Part shown: positions 63,853-64,000 of the stretch, one piece after another
Layout: the number at the start of each line of letters is the position of its first letter
Numbering within the stretch: the first letter of the stretch is position 1
From: Pseudorhodoferax aquiterrae
GTDB taxonomy: Bacteria > Pseudomonadota > Gammaproteobacteria > Burkholderiales > Burkholderiaceae_C
DNA length: 64,000 nucleotides
NCBI RefSeq assembly: GCF_014652235.1
Contig: NZ_BMYK01000026.1
Location: forward strand, 25,786-89,785
Direction of reading: 5' to 3'
Program-made: the position numbers and the translations under genes
The notes under the pieces: generated by a model
The model's database searches: none
Told to the model about the DNA's origin: nothing
What the model saw: the letters and a program-made list of their open reading frames with translations, nothing else

Positions 63853-64000
63853 AGACATCCCCTGTTCTGACACTGTTGCTCGTATGCGCAGCGCTTGGCG
63901 GGTGCAGCAAGGATGCAACCGATGGCACACAGTTCGGCGCCATCGATGGCCTGCCCGAACCAAGCGGCGGCCTGCTGCCGAGCATGTCCATCGCCGAGCC
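63849..64000 (+). CDS. lipoprotein, probable PQQ-type sorbosone dehydrogenase (partial)
   Basis: The first 50 residues have a lipoprotein signal peptide with LGGC lipobox (SPVLTLLLVCAALGGCS) followed by FGAIDGLPEPSGGLLPSMSI, which matches the opening of sorbosone-dehydrogenase-family lipoproteins as I recall them. The rest is outside the window. The start overlaps the DUF2231 stop (ATGA), so the pair is coupled. Confidence 0.6.
   Translation, partial: MKTSPVLTLLLVCAALGGCSKDATDGTQFGAIDGLPEPSGGLLPSMSIAE

Overview
The window is GC-rich, gene-dense DNA typical of a Burkholderiales-type betaproteobacterium. The signs are the protein families, GTG and TTG starts, many small conserved hypothetical genes, MCP/GGDEF/EAL expansion, and an IS21 element. 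No tRNA, rRNA or CRISPR array was found. Genus-level placement is not possible from sequence reading alone.

Region 1 (1-10985, minus strand) is one tightly coupled export operon. It runs TolC-like outer-membrane lipoprotein, short periplasmic adaptor, a 2703-residue repeat adhesin with a LEPR-like N-terminal motif, then a second HlyD-type adaptor with a GAF-like N-terminus that leaves the window. The junctions overlap or lie 30 bp apart. No ABC transporter is visible inside the window.

Region 2 (11326-47475) is a signalling island. It holds nine c-di-GMP turnover proteins: five GGDEF-only, two GGDEF-EAL, one GAF/degenerate-GGDEF/EAL and one HD-GYP. It also holds four chemoreceptors (one cut by an in-frame stop), a hybrid histidine kinase and an orphan type II/IV pseudopilin. 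Sensor inputs include GAF, PAS, MASE3-like, CHASE3-like, dCache-like and HAMP modules. The pseudopilin and a GGDEF-EAL gene form an operon, and a 15-bp perfect hairpin followed by T5 lies inside the pseudopilin coding sequence. Small accessory genes (two RMF/CrpP-like micro-proteins in the window, a NinX-like and a DUF1488-like protein) and a lipoprotein are interspersed.

Region 3 (47575-56493) is made of small accessory genes: a glycine-zipper protein, an SRAP/HMCES-like protein that lacks Cys2, a DUF3597 protein, a coupled run of small minus-strand genes (55462 down to 53519) facing an XRE regulator across a possible operator, and a single-domain response regulator.

Region 4 (56954-62076) is a scarred zone. 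It contains 3' pieces of hmp (flavohaemoglobin) and norR rearranged by an apparent inversion plus deletion, an Rcp1-like response regulator, a complete IS21-family element (istA-istB), a CsbD stress gene with a terminator, and a frameshifted histidine-kinase ATPase remnant. Region 5 (62634-64000) carries small genes and the start of a DUF2231-like membrane protein / sorbosone-dehydrogenase-like lipoprotein pair.

A reasonable reading, which is inference, is that c-di-GMP and chemotaxis inputs concentrated in region 2 govern the motile/sessile switch, with the region 1 adhesin as one possible surface output.
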